From: Stutzerimonas chloritidismutans AW-1
Lineage (GTDB): Bacteria; Pseudomonadota; Gammaproteobacteria; Pseudomonadales; Pseudomonadaceae
Length of the DNA stretch: 38,078 bases
Assembly: GCF_000495915.1 (NCBI RefSeq)
Contig: NZ_AOFQ01000033.1
Span: forward strand, 1-38,078
Reading direction: 5' to 3'
In this document: positions 23,728 through 34,972 of the stretch, piece after piece
Numbering within the stretch: the stretch's first letter is position 1
Layout: every line of letters starts with the position of its first letter
The notes under the pieces: model-generated
Told to the model about the DNA's origin: nothing
Database searches by the model: none
What the model saw: the letters and a program-made list of their open reading frames with translations, nothing else
Program-made: the position numbers and the translations under genes

Positions 23728-26463
23728 TCAGGGCACCAGACCATCGCGCTCGCCCGGCTCGGCCAGCGGCAACATCAAGCCGCTCTGACCAGGCATTGCC
23801 GCAGCCGGATCCTCCAGCAGCGCGCGCAACGGCGTGGCGATGGAGGCGGTGTAGTCCTTGACACAGCGATGATGGCCGCCGAGCACGTCGTAACTCTCGA
23901 AGCTCGCACCCATGCCGCGCCAGGCGCGACTGGTGTAGTCGGCGGAGAAATACACCACCGGCGCGTCGATGCGCCGGGGCAGGTAGCGCGCCATTACCAG
24001 CGAGTACTGCAGGAAGCGCACGCGCACCTCACGATCACGCGCGGTGGGTGGTGTCGGCACGTGACCGGCCAGCCGCTGCTGCACCATGCGCACGCTGCGC
24101 CGCGACAGCTTCCAGGCCAGGTTGGCGAAGCGCTTGGGATAGGGCCACTTGCTGGTTTCACCGAAACGGCTGAGCGCCTCGTAGGCGCGGGCAAGGTGCA
24201 TGTCCGGCAGCACCCGGTCGAGGGTACGCAGGATGGCCCGCGACCACGGGCGAACATTGGCGGTGGGCGGATCGATCAGAGCGACGATCTCCACCTCATG
24301 GCCCGCCTCGATGAGCAAACGAGCGGCCTCGAAGGCCACCAGCGCGCCGTTGCAGTAGCCGCCGATGCGGTACGGTCCCTGCGACTGGCGCGCGAGGATC
24401 AGCGGCAGACGTTCACGCGCCATCTGCTGCACCGACTCTGGTATCGGCTCGTTGTCCATGCCATGCGGGGCGATGGCGGTCAGCGGTTGCTGCGGGCCGA
24501 GCAGCCGGGCCAGGCGACGGATGTAGTAGCCGCCATGGGCGAAATCGCCGTGGAACCAGAACAACGGCGTGCGCCCTGGCTGAGCGTTGAAATCGATGAC
24601 CGGAATGATGTGGTTGGCAAGATTTTCCAGGCGTGCTGCCAGCTCGCGGGCAGTCTCCGCCTCGACCAGCAACGACTCGGGGATCACCCGCCCGAGCATC
24701 TGCTCCAGCTCGGCAAGCATTTCGGTGGCCAGCAGCGAGTCACCACCACAATCGAGAAAGTTGTCGTTCGGGCCGACCGCCTCGGTTTTCAGCAGTCGCC
24801 GCCAGAGCGCCAGCACCTGCTGCTCCAGTTCGGACGCCGCCTCGGCCACCGCCGCGGCCCGGGCCCGCGCGCTGCGCTGCTCGAGGTAGGCATCCGCCAG
24901 CCGATGCCGCAACACCTTGCCGGTTAAGCCGCGCGGCAAGGCTTCGATGATCTGCACGCGCCGCGGCACCTTGAAGTACACCAGCTCGCCCCGCAGGTAG
25001 CGCTGCAGCTCCTCGGCCGCCACCTGCATGCCAGGGCGTAGCACCACGGCGGCGGCGACGTCCTGGCCGAGGCGCTGATGCGGCACGGCGAACGCCGCTG
25101 CATCGGCCACCGCCGGATGGCGCAACAGCACCGCATCGACTTCCGACAGGCTGACCTTCTCGCCGCCGCGGTTGATCACTTCCCGCAGGCGTCCATGCAG
25201 GCGCAGGAAGCCGTCCTCGTCGAGGCTGCCGATGTCGCCGGTGTGGAACCAGCCGTCGCGCAGCACCTCGCGGTTGAGCGTGTCATCGCCGAGATAGCCA
25301 GGCATCACCGTCGCGCCACGCACGCGGATCTCGCCGCGCTCGCCGGCCGCCAGCGGGTTGCCGTTCTCGTCGACGATGCTCAGGGTTTCCGGCCAGGGCC
25401 GACCGACCGTGTCCGCCTTGCGCTCGGTCGGGGTGTTGACGGCGATCTGCGCGGCCTCGCTGGAGCCGTAGTGCTCCAGCAGCGGGAAGCCCATGGTCTG
25501 CTCGAAGGCATCGATGATGTCCTGTCCCAGCGGCGCGCCGCCGGATGAGGCGAAGCGCGGCCGCTGCGTGCCCAACCCTTCGGGGTGCGCGCTGGCCGCT
25601 TCGAGAATTGCGCGGTGCAATGCTGGGCCGGCGGAATACCAGCTCGGCCGCAGGCTTTCGAACCACTCGTGCAGGTCCACCACGGCCGGGCTGAGCGGAA
25701 AGGCGACGCTGCCGCCGGTGAGCAACGGCGTGAGGATGGTGACCTTCAGCCCGTGGGAGTAATAGGGGGCCGAGACGCACAGGCAGCGGTCACCGGCATC
25801 CAGGCCGAACCAGCGCTGCCACTTGCGGGCGGCGGTCAGCATGTTGCGATGGGTGAAGGGAATCAGCTTGGGCAACGCCGTGGTGCCGGAGCTGCGCAGG
25901 ATGAACGCTGGGGCGTCTGCCTCGGGCAGATCATCGGCGGCCGGCTGTGCAGCCAGCGGCATGTCCAACTGCAACGCCGGGCTGCCGTCCGCGGCCGCTT
26001 CGGCACTGATCAGCGTCAGCCCGTGGCGCTCGGCGGCCGCCCGGCCCTGCTGATCGCCGTCACTGCTGATCAGCAGGGCATCGAGCGGCAGCTGCTGGAG
26101 AAACTGGTCCAGTTCGGCCGGGCCGAGGCGCGGATCGAGCGGTACGGCAACCGCGGAACAGGCGACGGCAATGATCGCGACCGCCGCCTGCGGGGCTTCT
26201 GGCAGCAATACGCCGATGCGTGCGTCGCGGCCGAAGCCGGCCAGGCGCAACTGGCGACGGGTCTGGTCGATCATCTGCTGCAGGCCACGATGGTCCAGCG
26301 GCGCGAAGCGTGTCGAAAGCACCGCCGATCGATCAGGCGCACCATGCGCCACGCGGCTCAGCGCGGCATGCAAAGTGACGGGCTCGATGCCGGCGGTCGC
26401 CGGGTCGAGCACAGCAAAGACCGAGCCCGCAGGGGGCACGGCGGCGTCGGAGTCGTAATTCAC
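23728..26463 (-). CDS. NRPS-like protein: adenylation - carrier - thioesterase
   Basis: This is an about 911-aa single-module synthetase-like protein. The start is taken at a GTG (26463) with AAGGA nine bases upstream; an ATG at 26499 is possible. Residues about 20-525 form an AMP-binding domain (LRSSGTTALPKLIPFTHRNM, HYGSSEAAQI, GWFHTGDIG, the Lys in LTGKVLRH). Residues about 545-620 are a peptidyl carrier with the phosphopantetheine serine in FLDCGGDSLLATEML. Residues about 635-870 are an alpha/beta-hydrolase thioesterase. Its nucleophile elbow reads GGYCNGAL, with Cys where most thioesterases have Ser; partners LIDP and GGHH are present. No condensation domain is seen. It would activate one acid, load it and release it as an ester, amide or self-condensed product. 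The neighbouring quiC suggests 3,4-dihydroxybenzoate as substrate (inference). Confidence 0.87.
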   Translation of the reverse strand: MNYDSDAAVPPAGSVFAVLDPATAGIEPVTLHAALSRVAHGAPDRSAVLSTRFAPLDHRGLQQMIDQTRRQLRLAGFGRDARIGVLLPEAPQAAVAIIAVACSAVAVPLDPRLGPAELDQFLQQLPLDALLISSDGDQQGRAAAERHGLTLISAEAAADGSPALQLDMPLAAQPAADDLPEADAPAFILRSSGTTALPKLIPFTHRNMLTAARKWQRWFGLDAGDRCLCVSAPYYSHGLKVTILTPLLTGGSVAFPLSPAVVDLHEWFESLRPSWYSAGPALHRAILEAASAHPEGLGTQRPRFASSGGAPLGQDIIDAFEQTMGFPLLEHYGSSEAAQIAVNTPTERKADTVGRPWPETLSIVDENGNPLAAGERGEIRVRGATVMPGYLGDDTLNREVLRDGWFHTGDIGSLDEDGFLRLHGRLREVINRGGEKVSLSEVDAVLLRHPAVADAAAFAVPHQRLGQDVAAAVVLRPGMQVAAEELQRYLRGELVYFKVPRRVQIIEALPRGLTGKVLRHRLADAYLEQRSARARAAAVAEAASELEQQVLALWRRLLKTEAVGPNDNFLDCGGDSLLATEMLAELEQMLGRVIPESLLVEAETARELAARLENLANHIIPVIDFNAQPGRTPLFWFHGDFAHGGYYIRRLARLLGPQQPLTAIAPHGMDNEPIPESVQQMARERLPLILARQSQGPYRIGGYCNGALVAFEAARLLIEAGHEVEIVALIDPPTANVRPWSRAILRTLDRVLPDMHLARAYEALSRFGETSKWPYPKRFANLAWKLSRRSVRMVQQRLAGHVPTPPTARDREVRVRFLQYSLVMARYLPRRIDAPVVYFSADYTSRAWRGMGASFESYDVLGGHHRCVKDYTASIATPLRALLEDPAAAMPGQSGLMLPLAEPGERDGLVP

Positions 26464-26559
26464 GGCTGTCTGTCCTTGGCTAGAGTCCGGCCTGGCCATG
26501 GCACGGATTGCTCAGCTAAGACAGCGTCGCCCGAAAAAGTTGCCTCGCGCGAAGCAACA

Positions 26560-26594
26560 AAATGTGTGCAGTTAACCGCTTGTTACGCACATTT
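26560..26594. promoter_or_regulatory. Inverted repeat between the LysR gene and the NRPS-like gene
   Basis: AAATGTG at 26560-26566 is inverted as CACATTT at 26588-26594, around a 21-base loop. It lies in the gap after the LysR gene and before the NRPS-like gene, on the minus strand. It may be a terminator stem or an operator for the NRPS-like gene; the sequence does not decide. Confidence 0.3.
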
Positions 26595-26610
26595 GGCTGC
26601 GTGGGGTGCT

Positions 26611-27543
26611 TTAACCTGCCGCTTCGCCCGCCTGTCGCTGCGCTTGCGCGGCACGGTTTTCCAGCCTTCGCCAGAGCAAGCGCACTGCACCCTTGCGCAT
26701 CAGCGAGCAGCGATACAGGCGGATTTCCAGTGGCACCCGCCATTGCTCGCTGCCGCAGATCGCCAGCTCGCCGCGCTGCAACTCGGGTTCGACGCTCAGC
26801 CGCGGCACCCAGGCGATGCCCAGCCCCTGCAGCGCCATGCTTTTCAGGCTGTCGGCCATGGCCGTCTCGTAGACCGTGGTCGAACGCAACGCGCGCTGGC
26901 GCAGCAACAGATTCACCGAACGACCGAGAAAGGCGCCGGCGCTGTAGGCCAGCAGCGGCACGGTCTGGCCGCTGTCGACGTCGTACAGCGGCGCGCCGTC
27001 GGCACCCGCCGCGCAGACTGGCAACATCTCGGTGCGGCCCAGATGCAGCGAAGGGAACAGTTCCGGGTCGAGCTGCAGCGCGGCATCCGGGTCGTAGTAG
27101 GCGAGGATCAGGTCGCAGCCACCTTCGCGCAGCACATGCACGGCTTCGCCGACGTTGGTGGCGATCAGCCGGGTGGCGATGTTCAGCCCGTCGTGGCGCA
27201 GGCCGGCGATCCACGCAGGGAAGAAGCCCAGCGCCAGCGAGTGCGCGGCGGATATCTGCAACACCTCGCCCTGCTGGCCCTCGACGTGGTGCAGATGGCG
27301 CACCACTTCGCCGAGCTGTTCGACCATGTTGCGCGCACTGACTAGGAACAGCTGGCCGGCCTCGGTCAGCTCGATCGGCGTGCGCGAGCGGTTGATCAGC
27401 TGCAGGCCGAGCGCCTCTTCCAGCGAGCGTATCCGCCGGCTGAAGGCCGGCTGCGTGACGAAGCGGCGTTGCGCGGCCTGGGAGAAGCTGCGGGTCGCCG
27501 CCAGCGCCACGAAATCCTCCAGCCACTTGGTTTCCAGATTCAC
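26611..27543 (-). CDS. LysR-family transcriptional regulator, divergent from aspA
   Basis: This 310-aa regulator starts at a GTG at 27543 with GAGGAA seven bases upstream, giving MNLETKWLEDFVALAATRSF, the expected LysR N terminus; a longer ATG start at 27576 is less likely. The winged helix-turn-helix is at about 1-62 (FSQAAQRRFVTQPAFSRRIR), and the effector domain at about 90-290. It is head to head with aspA across a 162-base gap containing a perfect dyad at 27593-27609. A LysR gene paired with aspA also occurs in P. aeruginosa as far as I recall. It most likely regulates aspA, and possibly the downstream NRPS-like/quiC genes on its own strand. Confidence 0.9.
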   Translation of the reverse strand: MNLETKWLEDFVALAATRSFSQAAQRRFVTQPAFSRRIRSLEEALGLQLINRSRTPIELTEAGQLFLVSARNMVEQLGEVVRHLHHVEGQQGEVLQISAAHSLALGFFPAWIAGLRHDGLNIATRLIATNVGEAVHVLREGGCDLILAYYDPDAALQLDPELFPSLHLGRTEMLPVCAAGADGAPLYDVDSGQTVPLLAYSAGAFLGRSVNLLLRQRALRSTTVYETAMADSLKSMALQGLGIAWVPRLSVEPELQRGELAICGSEQWRVPLEIRLYRCSLMRKGAVRLLWRRLENRAAQAQRQAGEAAG

Positions 27544-27592
27544 CTGAACATTCCTCGATACGATTGCGACCGGCACAAAGTCACACGGACAT

Positions 27593-27609
27593 TATGCCGT
27601 TTCGGCATA
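27593..27609. promoter_or_regulatory. LysR-type operator between the LysR gene and aspA
   Basis: TATGCCGTTTCGGCATA is a perfect 7-base dyad around TTT, in the 162-base intergenic region of the divergent pair. The interrupted dyad contains a T-N11-A spacing, the usual LysR box. It sits about 50 bases upstream of the LysR start and about 97 bases before aspA, where an autoregulatory site is expected. Confidence 0.62.
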
Positions 27610-27705
27610 GGGCAGCCAGCAACGGCATTGGCCGCAAAACCCCTGAAAGCCTTATTTTAGGCGCACTGCAGCACTGCCTGCGCCTACCGAAGCCACATTA
27701 CCATC

Positions 27706-29130
<1,425 letters not shown>

Positions 29131-29212
29131 AGATCTAGCCGCATCCTGATCGCGTAGATGAGCTGCAGTGACGGGCGCCATGGTTCCTGACTGTTCCAAG
29201 CAACTGAAAGGT

Positions 29213-30361
29213 TCAGCGCCCGCCTTTCACCCTAACGCTTGCGCCATTTCGGTAGAGAAACCAGAACAGCCACGCGCCCAACGGGATAAGCATCCCAAAA
29301 AACACTATGTCGTTATGAGCTGCCCTAGCTTGGCGATAGGCGTACCGGGTCCATTCAAAGGGCAGGGGATCCAACTTCGAAATACCTGGGAGCCGATCAA
29401 CCAGAGCCTTTACAGGATCCCTTGCCCTGACGTATCGCTCAGCCGCATCGTCATCGCACATCCAGACGATTTTTCGCTCCCTCGACAACGGATGCTGACG
29501 AAAGCTGCAGTTGCGCTCGCTGCTCTCGTTGGGAGCGTTCTTGATTCGATAGACAACATCGAACCTGGTCCCTAGAAGTAAGTCGCGCCCCCGTTCGGGT
29601 ATCAGTACTGACGTGCCCGGATAGGCTATAGGCCAAATCTTCCCATCAGAGTCGGCGATGAATTGTTGTGGCTCGCAGTGTCTCCGGGAACCTAGCCGAG
29701 CAGCGCGACAGCTTAGCCGTGTACCAACCGCTGCGGCGGTAATTGGCTGATCGATCAGTTCAAGCTCTTTCGGTAGAGGGCCGGGACGCGCGCCCCAGAT
29801 TGAAACGACCGTGAGCAACGCTGTGCAAGATAAGCATAGAACAGCACTTGCAGCCAGGTGCATGCGCTTAAGGGTGCGAAAAGCGAAGAACACGACAACG
29901 AAGTCCACCGCCAGCCACAGATATCCACGCCATACGATATCCGCACGCCATTCACGCAGCTGGGCTTCGCCGAGCAACGTGACGATAGGCGCAAGACCGG
30001 GCAACGGATTTTTCGCGCTCACGCGCACCAAGGTGTAGGCCACGTCGCCAGACAAACCCAACCGCAGCTTGTCCCCCGGCTGCAACAGTGCGTAGCGCTC
30101 ATCTCCAGAGTGCAGCAGGGGATCCAGAAACAGTCGAAGGATGCGCCCACCCTCGACGCGGACGACCATTTCCCAACGACAGCTCTTCTGGCGAAGCGAA
30201 CTGCAAAACGACCGGACATCGAGGCCTTCGACCTCGACTAACTGTTGAACAAGCTGCCCCCGCTCGGGGACGGACGCAACGAGCGATGCGACACGTTCAA
30301 GACCATCACGGATGGCTAGAGCGACCGTGAAGCCCAAGAACACTAAGACCAACAGGCGCAT
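29213..30361 (-). CDS. Unknown membrane protein with two similar extracytoplasmic segments
   Basis: This 382-aa protein has one N-terminal hydrophobic segment (about 1-18), two adjacent membrane helices in the middle (about 147-164 and 170-192) and one near the C terminus (about 350-370). Between them lie two globular parts that look alike. Residues about 36-115 (VEVEGLDVRSFCSSLRQKSCRWE, GDKLRLGLSGDVAYTLVRV) and about 208-290 (AAVGTRLSCRAARLGSRRHC, LLLGTRFDVVYRI) both pair cysteines and beta strands. This suggests an internal duplication. I recognise no family. Codon use looks less G+C-rich than in aspA and the neighbouring symporter gene, and it breaks an otherwise coherent amino-acid utilisation region, so it may be acquired. 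AGGGA precedes the ATG. Confidence 0.62.
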   Translation of the reverse strand: MRLLVLVFLGFTVALAIRDGLERVASLVASVPERGQLVQQLVEVEGLDVRSFCSSLRQKSCRWEMVVRVEGGRILRLFLDPLLHSGDERYALLQPGDKLRLGLSGDVAYTLVRVSAKNPLPGLAPIVTLLGEAQLREWRADIVWRGYLWLAVDFVVVFFAFRTLKRMHLAASAVLCLSCTALLTVVSIWGARPGPLPKELELIDQPITAAAVGTRLSCRAARLGSRRHCEPQQFIADSDGKIWPIAYPGTSVLIPERGRDLLLGTRFDVVYRIKNAPNESSERNCSFRQHPLSRERKIVWMCDDDAAERYVRARDPVKALVDRLPGISKLDPLPFEWTRYAYRQARAAHNDIVFFGMLIPLGAWLFWFLYRNGASVRVKGGR

Positions 30362-30364
30362 GCT

Positions 30365-30475
30365 TCATCCCTGATACATTACGACCCAATGACCGCTCAC
30401 GCGGGTCCATGTGAGCACGTTAGCCGAAGTTTCCGTGATTCCCTGCCGACCAATCCGCAGTTCCCGCACAGCCAT
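30365..30475 (-). CDS. Possible 36-aa peptide upstream of the unknown membrane protein
   Basis: A short frame on the minus strand encodes MAVRELRIGRQGITETSANV followed by LTWTRVSGHWVVMYQG. It ends three bases before the start of the 382-aa membrane protein gene. The peptide could be a small leader or partner, or the decayed 3' end of a larger gene, since the frame continues upstream without a good start. The ribosome binding site is weak. This is a low-confidence call. Confidence 0.2.
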   Translation of the reverse strand: MAVRELRIGRQGITETSANVLTWTRVSGHWVVMYQG

Positions 30476-30504
30476 CCCGGCGCGAGCATGAACCGTCGTC
30501 GTCT

Positions 30505-31323
30505 CTACTCGATGCCGAACAGCCCGTTCTCCACATGCGGCGTCGCCAGGCGCCCGCGGATATCCAGGTCGATGCGCGGGTCGTCCGGGCTGTAGAGCAT
30601 CACCTGGCGATAGGCGCTGACCCGGTTGATCTCGCGGCCCAGGTATTCCCACACCACCGAGGTGCACGCTGGCGTGCGGCGGTCGCCCGAAGAGACGCCG
30701 GTCTTCATTCCGTTAAGACGGGTGATGCGGCTCTTGAAGCTGGGAATGAGGATGGTTTGGCTCATCTCGTTGAGCGTCAGCGATTCGTAGTCGATCAGGA
30801 ACAGCCGGTCCTGCAGGCCGAACGCCGCGCCGAGGTAGCGGCAGCGTACCCAGTCCTCAGCGTGGCCGAGGGTAGGGCTGGCGCGCTCCTGGCGCTCCTG
30901 ACGCTCGAACAGGTAGAGGCCGTTTTCCTCGCGCAGATGCACCAGCGAGATGAGGATGCTGCCCGGCACCGACATGCAGTTGGCGTATTCGAAGTAGTAG
31001 CCGCAATAGCGCGACAGACTCGCGGCGTGCTCGCGCAACGGCTGCAGCAGGGCCAGCAGCGGATCGGTCCGCGGCAGCGCCTGGGCTTCCGGATGGCGCG
31101 CCCCGACCAGCCGGGCGAACTGCTCGGGCGGCATTTCCAGCTCATAGCCCTCGACCCCGAAAAAGTCGCCGATGCGTTTGAGGTTGAACGGCGTGGGACG
31201 GCTCTGCCCGCCCAGGTACTTGTTGAACTGCGCCCGATTGATGGCCAGCTTGCGGCACACCTCGGCAATCGAGCGGTAGTGACTGCAGAGCAACTTGAGG
31301 TTTTCGGCGAGGTGGGAGGTCAT
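30505..31323 (-). CDS. XRE-type helix-turn-helix transcriptional regulator
   Basis: This 272-aa regulator starts at MTSHLAENLKLLCSHY (ATG 31323; the frame opens 14 codons earlier without support). Residues about 1-60 are a lambda-repressor-like helix-turn-helix (SIAEVCRKLAINRAQFNKYL GGQSRPTPFNLKRIGDFFGV). The remaining 210 residues are a conserved sensor-like region of unknown fold (SRYCGYYFEYANCMSVPGS, LFLIDYESLTLNEM). Its gene is divergent from the sodium:alanine symporter gene across about 170 bases, so control of that transporter is the natural inference. Some homologues are annotated simply as HTH-domain regulators in proteobacteria; the ligand is not known. Confidence 0.83.
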   Translation of the reverse strand: MTSHLAENLKLLCSHYRSIAEVCRKLAINRAQFNKYLGGQSRPTPFNLKRIGDFFGVEGYELEMPPEQFARLVGARHPEAQALPRTDPLLALLQPLREHAASLSRYCGYYFEYANCMSVPGSILISLVHLREENGLYLFERQERQERASPTLGHAEDWVRCRYLGAAFGLQDRLFLIDYESLTLNEMSQTILIPSFKSRITRLNGMKTGVSSGDRRTPACTSVVWEYLGREINRVSAYRQVMLYSPDDPRIDLDIRGRLATPHVENGLFGIE

Positions 31324-31492
31324 GGGATGCCCTGGCGGTTGGCGCGAGTGTCGCCATTCTAGCATCAGGTCGCGTCACATCGCGGCCACCTGCGAAATTG
31401 TCCTGTCGTCGCTACTGTTGAAACATCCCCCGCTTGCACGGCGCAGCGGCGCGCGCCGGCACCCTAACAACGACAACAAGGTGAACATTGCC

Positions 31493-32914
<1,422 letters not shown>

Positions 32915-33016
32915 GCGCTCCGACGCGACCGGCCAGCCTTCTGCGCAACCGCGCACGGGGCTGGCCCCATCCGCCTGTATTCATGATGGCCTGCGCCGAA
33001 CGAGCGAGGAGCGCGT

Positions 33017-34000
33017 GTGAATCAATCAATCGAACGCCTGCTGGTGCTCTACACCGGTGGCACCATCGGCATGCAACAGAGCGCCGCCGGGTTGATGCCA
33101 GCCTCCGGCTTCGAAGCTCGCCTGCGCGCGCAGCAGGCGCTGGAAGCCGGGCCGCTGCCGAGCTGGACCTTCCGCGAACTGCAACCGCTGCTGGACAGCG
33201 CCAACATGCAGCCGACCCACTGGCTGCAGATGGCGTCCGCCGTCCGCGACGCAGCGGCGCAGGGCGACTGCGATGCGGTGCTGTTGCTGCACGGCACCGA
33301 TACCCTGGCCTACAGCGCCGCTGCGTTGTCCTTCCTGCTGCTGGATCTTGAGATCCCCGTGCTGCTCACCGGCGCCATGCTGCCGGCGGGAAGCCCGGGC
33401 AGCGATGCCTGGCCCAACCTGTTCGGCGCCATGCGCGCCCTGCAGGCCGGGCAGGTGCACGGCGTGCAACTGTTCTTCAACGGCGTGCTGCTGCACGGCG
33501 CGCGGGTCAGCAAACTGCGCAGCGACGCCTTCGACGCCTTTGCCGAGGCGCCGCGCAAGCGCCTCGCCGCAGCGGCCAGCGAACGTCCGCCGGCGCTGTT
33601 GCCGCAGCGACCGGCGCAGGTCGTGGTGCTGCCGTTGTACCCCGGCGTCGGCGCCGCGCAGGTCCGGGCACTGGTCGCCAGCGGCGCTCAGGCGCTACTG
33701 CTCGAGTGCTATGGCAGCGGCACCGGCCCGGCGGACGACGTCCCGTTCATCGAAGCGCTGCGCCAGGCGCATCGACAGGGCGTGGTGCTGGCGGCGATCA
33801 GCCAGTGCCCGGGCGGCCATGTCGATTTCGACGTCTATGCCACCGGCAGCGGCTTGCGCGATGCCGGTCTGGTCTCCGGCGGCGGTATGACCCGTGAAGC
33901 AGCGCTGGGCAAGTTGTTCGCCCTGCTCGCCGCCGGGCTCGACCACGCCGAGGTGGAACACTGGTTTTGCCGCGACCTCTGCGGCGAAATGGCCGACTGA
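33017..34000 (+). CDS. L-asparaginase
   Basis: This 327-aa enzyme would hydrolyse asparagine to aspartate and ammonia. It starts at a GTG with AGGAG upstream. Both catalytic threonine motifs are present: YTGGTIGM (about 12-19) and LLHGTDTLAYSA (about 90-101). Lys in the SKLRSDAFDAFAEAP region completes the triad layout. There is no signal peptide, so it is a cytoplasmic, type I-like asparaginase. Its product aspartate is the substrate of AspA encoded at 27706. It is downstream of the alanine/glycine symporter and upstream of a solute-binding protein, so the region looks dedicated to amino-acid catabolism. The symbol ansA is plausible but not certain. Confidence 0.9.
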   Translation: MNQSIERLLVLYTGGTIGMQQSAAGLMPASGFEARLRAQQALEAGPLPSWTFRELQPLLDSANMQPTHWLQMASAVRDAAAQGDCDAVLLLHGTDTLAYSAAALSFLLLDLEIPVLLTGAMLPAGSPGSDAWPNLFGAMRALQAGQVHGVQLFFNGVLLHGARVSKLRSDAFDAFAEAPRKRLAAAASERPPALLPQRPAQVVVLPLYPGVGAAQVRALVASGAQALLLECYGSGTGPADDVPFIEALRQAHRQGVVLAAISQCPGGHVDFDVYATGSGLRDAGLVSGGGMTREAALGKLFALLAAGLDHAEVEHWFCRDLCGEMAD

Positions 34001-34121
34001 AAACGACACCGGCAAAAATGCGCGCTGTCCCGCAGGGCAGCGCGGCCGGCTGGCGATGTACCTGCAGCACCGCTACCCTTGCTCACGCCAACAACAAGAA
34101 AAGCGTCAAGGAGCCGATGCC

Positions 34122-34931
34122 ATGGCCAGATCCCGAACTGCCGGGGCGCTGTTCGCCCTGCTCATCAGCGCTGCATGCGCCGCCCAGGCCGAACTGCCTG
34201 CCAACTATCAGATCACCCTGCAAACCGACAGCTTCCCGCCATTCAACATGGGCCCCAACAGCAAGGGCTTCGCCCGCGGCGACGATGTGCAGGGCATCGA
34301 TGCCGATACCGTGCGCGACATCTTTCGCCGCGCCGGCATCGCCTACAACCTGACCCTGCGCGGCCCCTGGAGCCGGCTCTACGAGCAGACCCGGCAGCAG
34401 CCCGCCCACGGGCTGTTCTCGGTGGCGCGCACGCCGCAGAACGCCGGACAGTTCAAGTGGGTCGGGCCGCTGGCCCATCACGCCAGCGTGCTGCTGGCGC
34501 CGGCCGACAGTGGCCTGAAGTTCGACAGCCTGGAGCAGGCGCAGGGCTACCAGATCGGCGGCCACGCCAACGGCAGTGTCAGCCTGTTCCTGGAAAGCCA
34601 GGGCATCCGCACCAGCAACAGCCTCAACGACGCTGAAAACCTGCGCAAACTGCTGACCGGGCGCATCGACCTGTGGGCGGTGGCCGACCCAGTGTGGCGT
34701 CATTACGCGCGGCTGCAGGGCGTCGACGAGAGCCAGCTGCGCATAGCGCTGAGCTATCGCAGCGAACCGCTGTATCTGGCACTGAGCCCTGATACGCCGG
34801 AGGCAGTGGTCAACCGCCTGCAGAAGGCACTTGAGGAAGTGATCGCCGAAGGCTACGCCGGCTGCAGCAAGACCCCTGACCTGTGCTACCTGATTCAGGA
34901 GCGCGGCACGACGCTGGCCAGTGGTCGCTGA
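34122..34931 (+). CDS. Periplasmic solute-binding protein (family 3, amino-acid type)
   Basis: This 269-aa protein has a Sec signal peptide (MARSRTAGALFALLISAACA, cleavage near residue 23). It starts at 34122 with AAGGAG about eight bases upstream. The mature part follows the bacterial extracellular solute-binding protein family 3 layout: an N-terminal strand with DSFPPFNMG and GIDADTVRDIFRRAGI, a hinge region, then LWAVADPVWRHYAR and a C-terminal helix LNRLQKALEEVI-like segment. No permease or ATPase gene adjoins it, so it may be an orphan receptor or part of a dispersed transporter. Ligand unknown; an amino acid is likely from the family and location. Confidence 0.83.
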   Translation: MARSRTAGALFALLISAACAAQAELPANYQITLQTDSFPPFNMGPNSKGFARGDDVQGIDADTVRDIFRRAGIAYNLTLRGPWSRLYEQTRQQPAHGLFSVARTPQNAGQFKWVGPLAHHASVLLAPADSGLKFDSLEQAQGYQIGGHANGSVSLFLESQGIRTSNSLNDAENLRKLLTGRIDLWAVADPVWRHYARLQGVDESQLRIALSYRSEPLYLALSPDTPEAVVNRLQKALEEVIAEGYAGCSKTPDLCYLIQERGTTLASGR

Positions 34932-34972
34932 CCCCGCGCCTCGTCAGCAGACCGAAACCGCCCGGAAGCGCT

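Noticed and set aside
27593..27609. Terminator hairpin between the LysR gene and aspA
   Set aside because: The dyad has no T tract and sits in a divergent promoter region, so an operator is more likely.
30365..30667. 100-codon frame overlapping the XRE-type regulator gene
   Set aside because: Most of it lies inside the regulator in another frame with Pro/Gly/Arg-rich shadow composition. Only the last 36 codons were kept as a low-confidence peptide.
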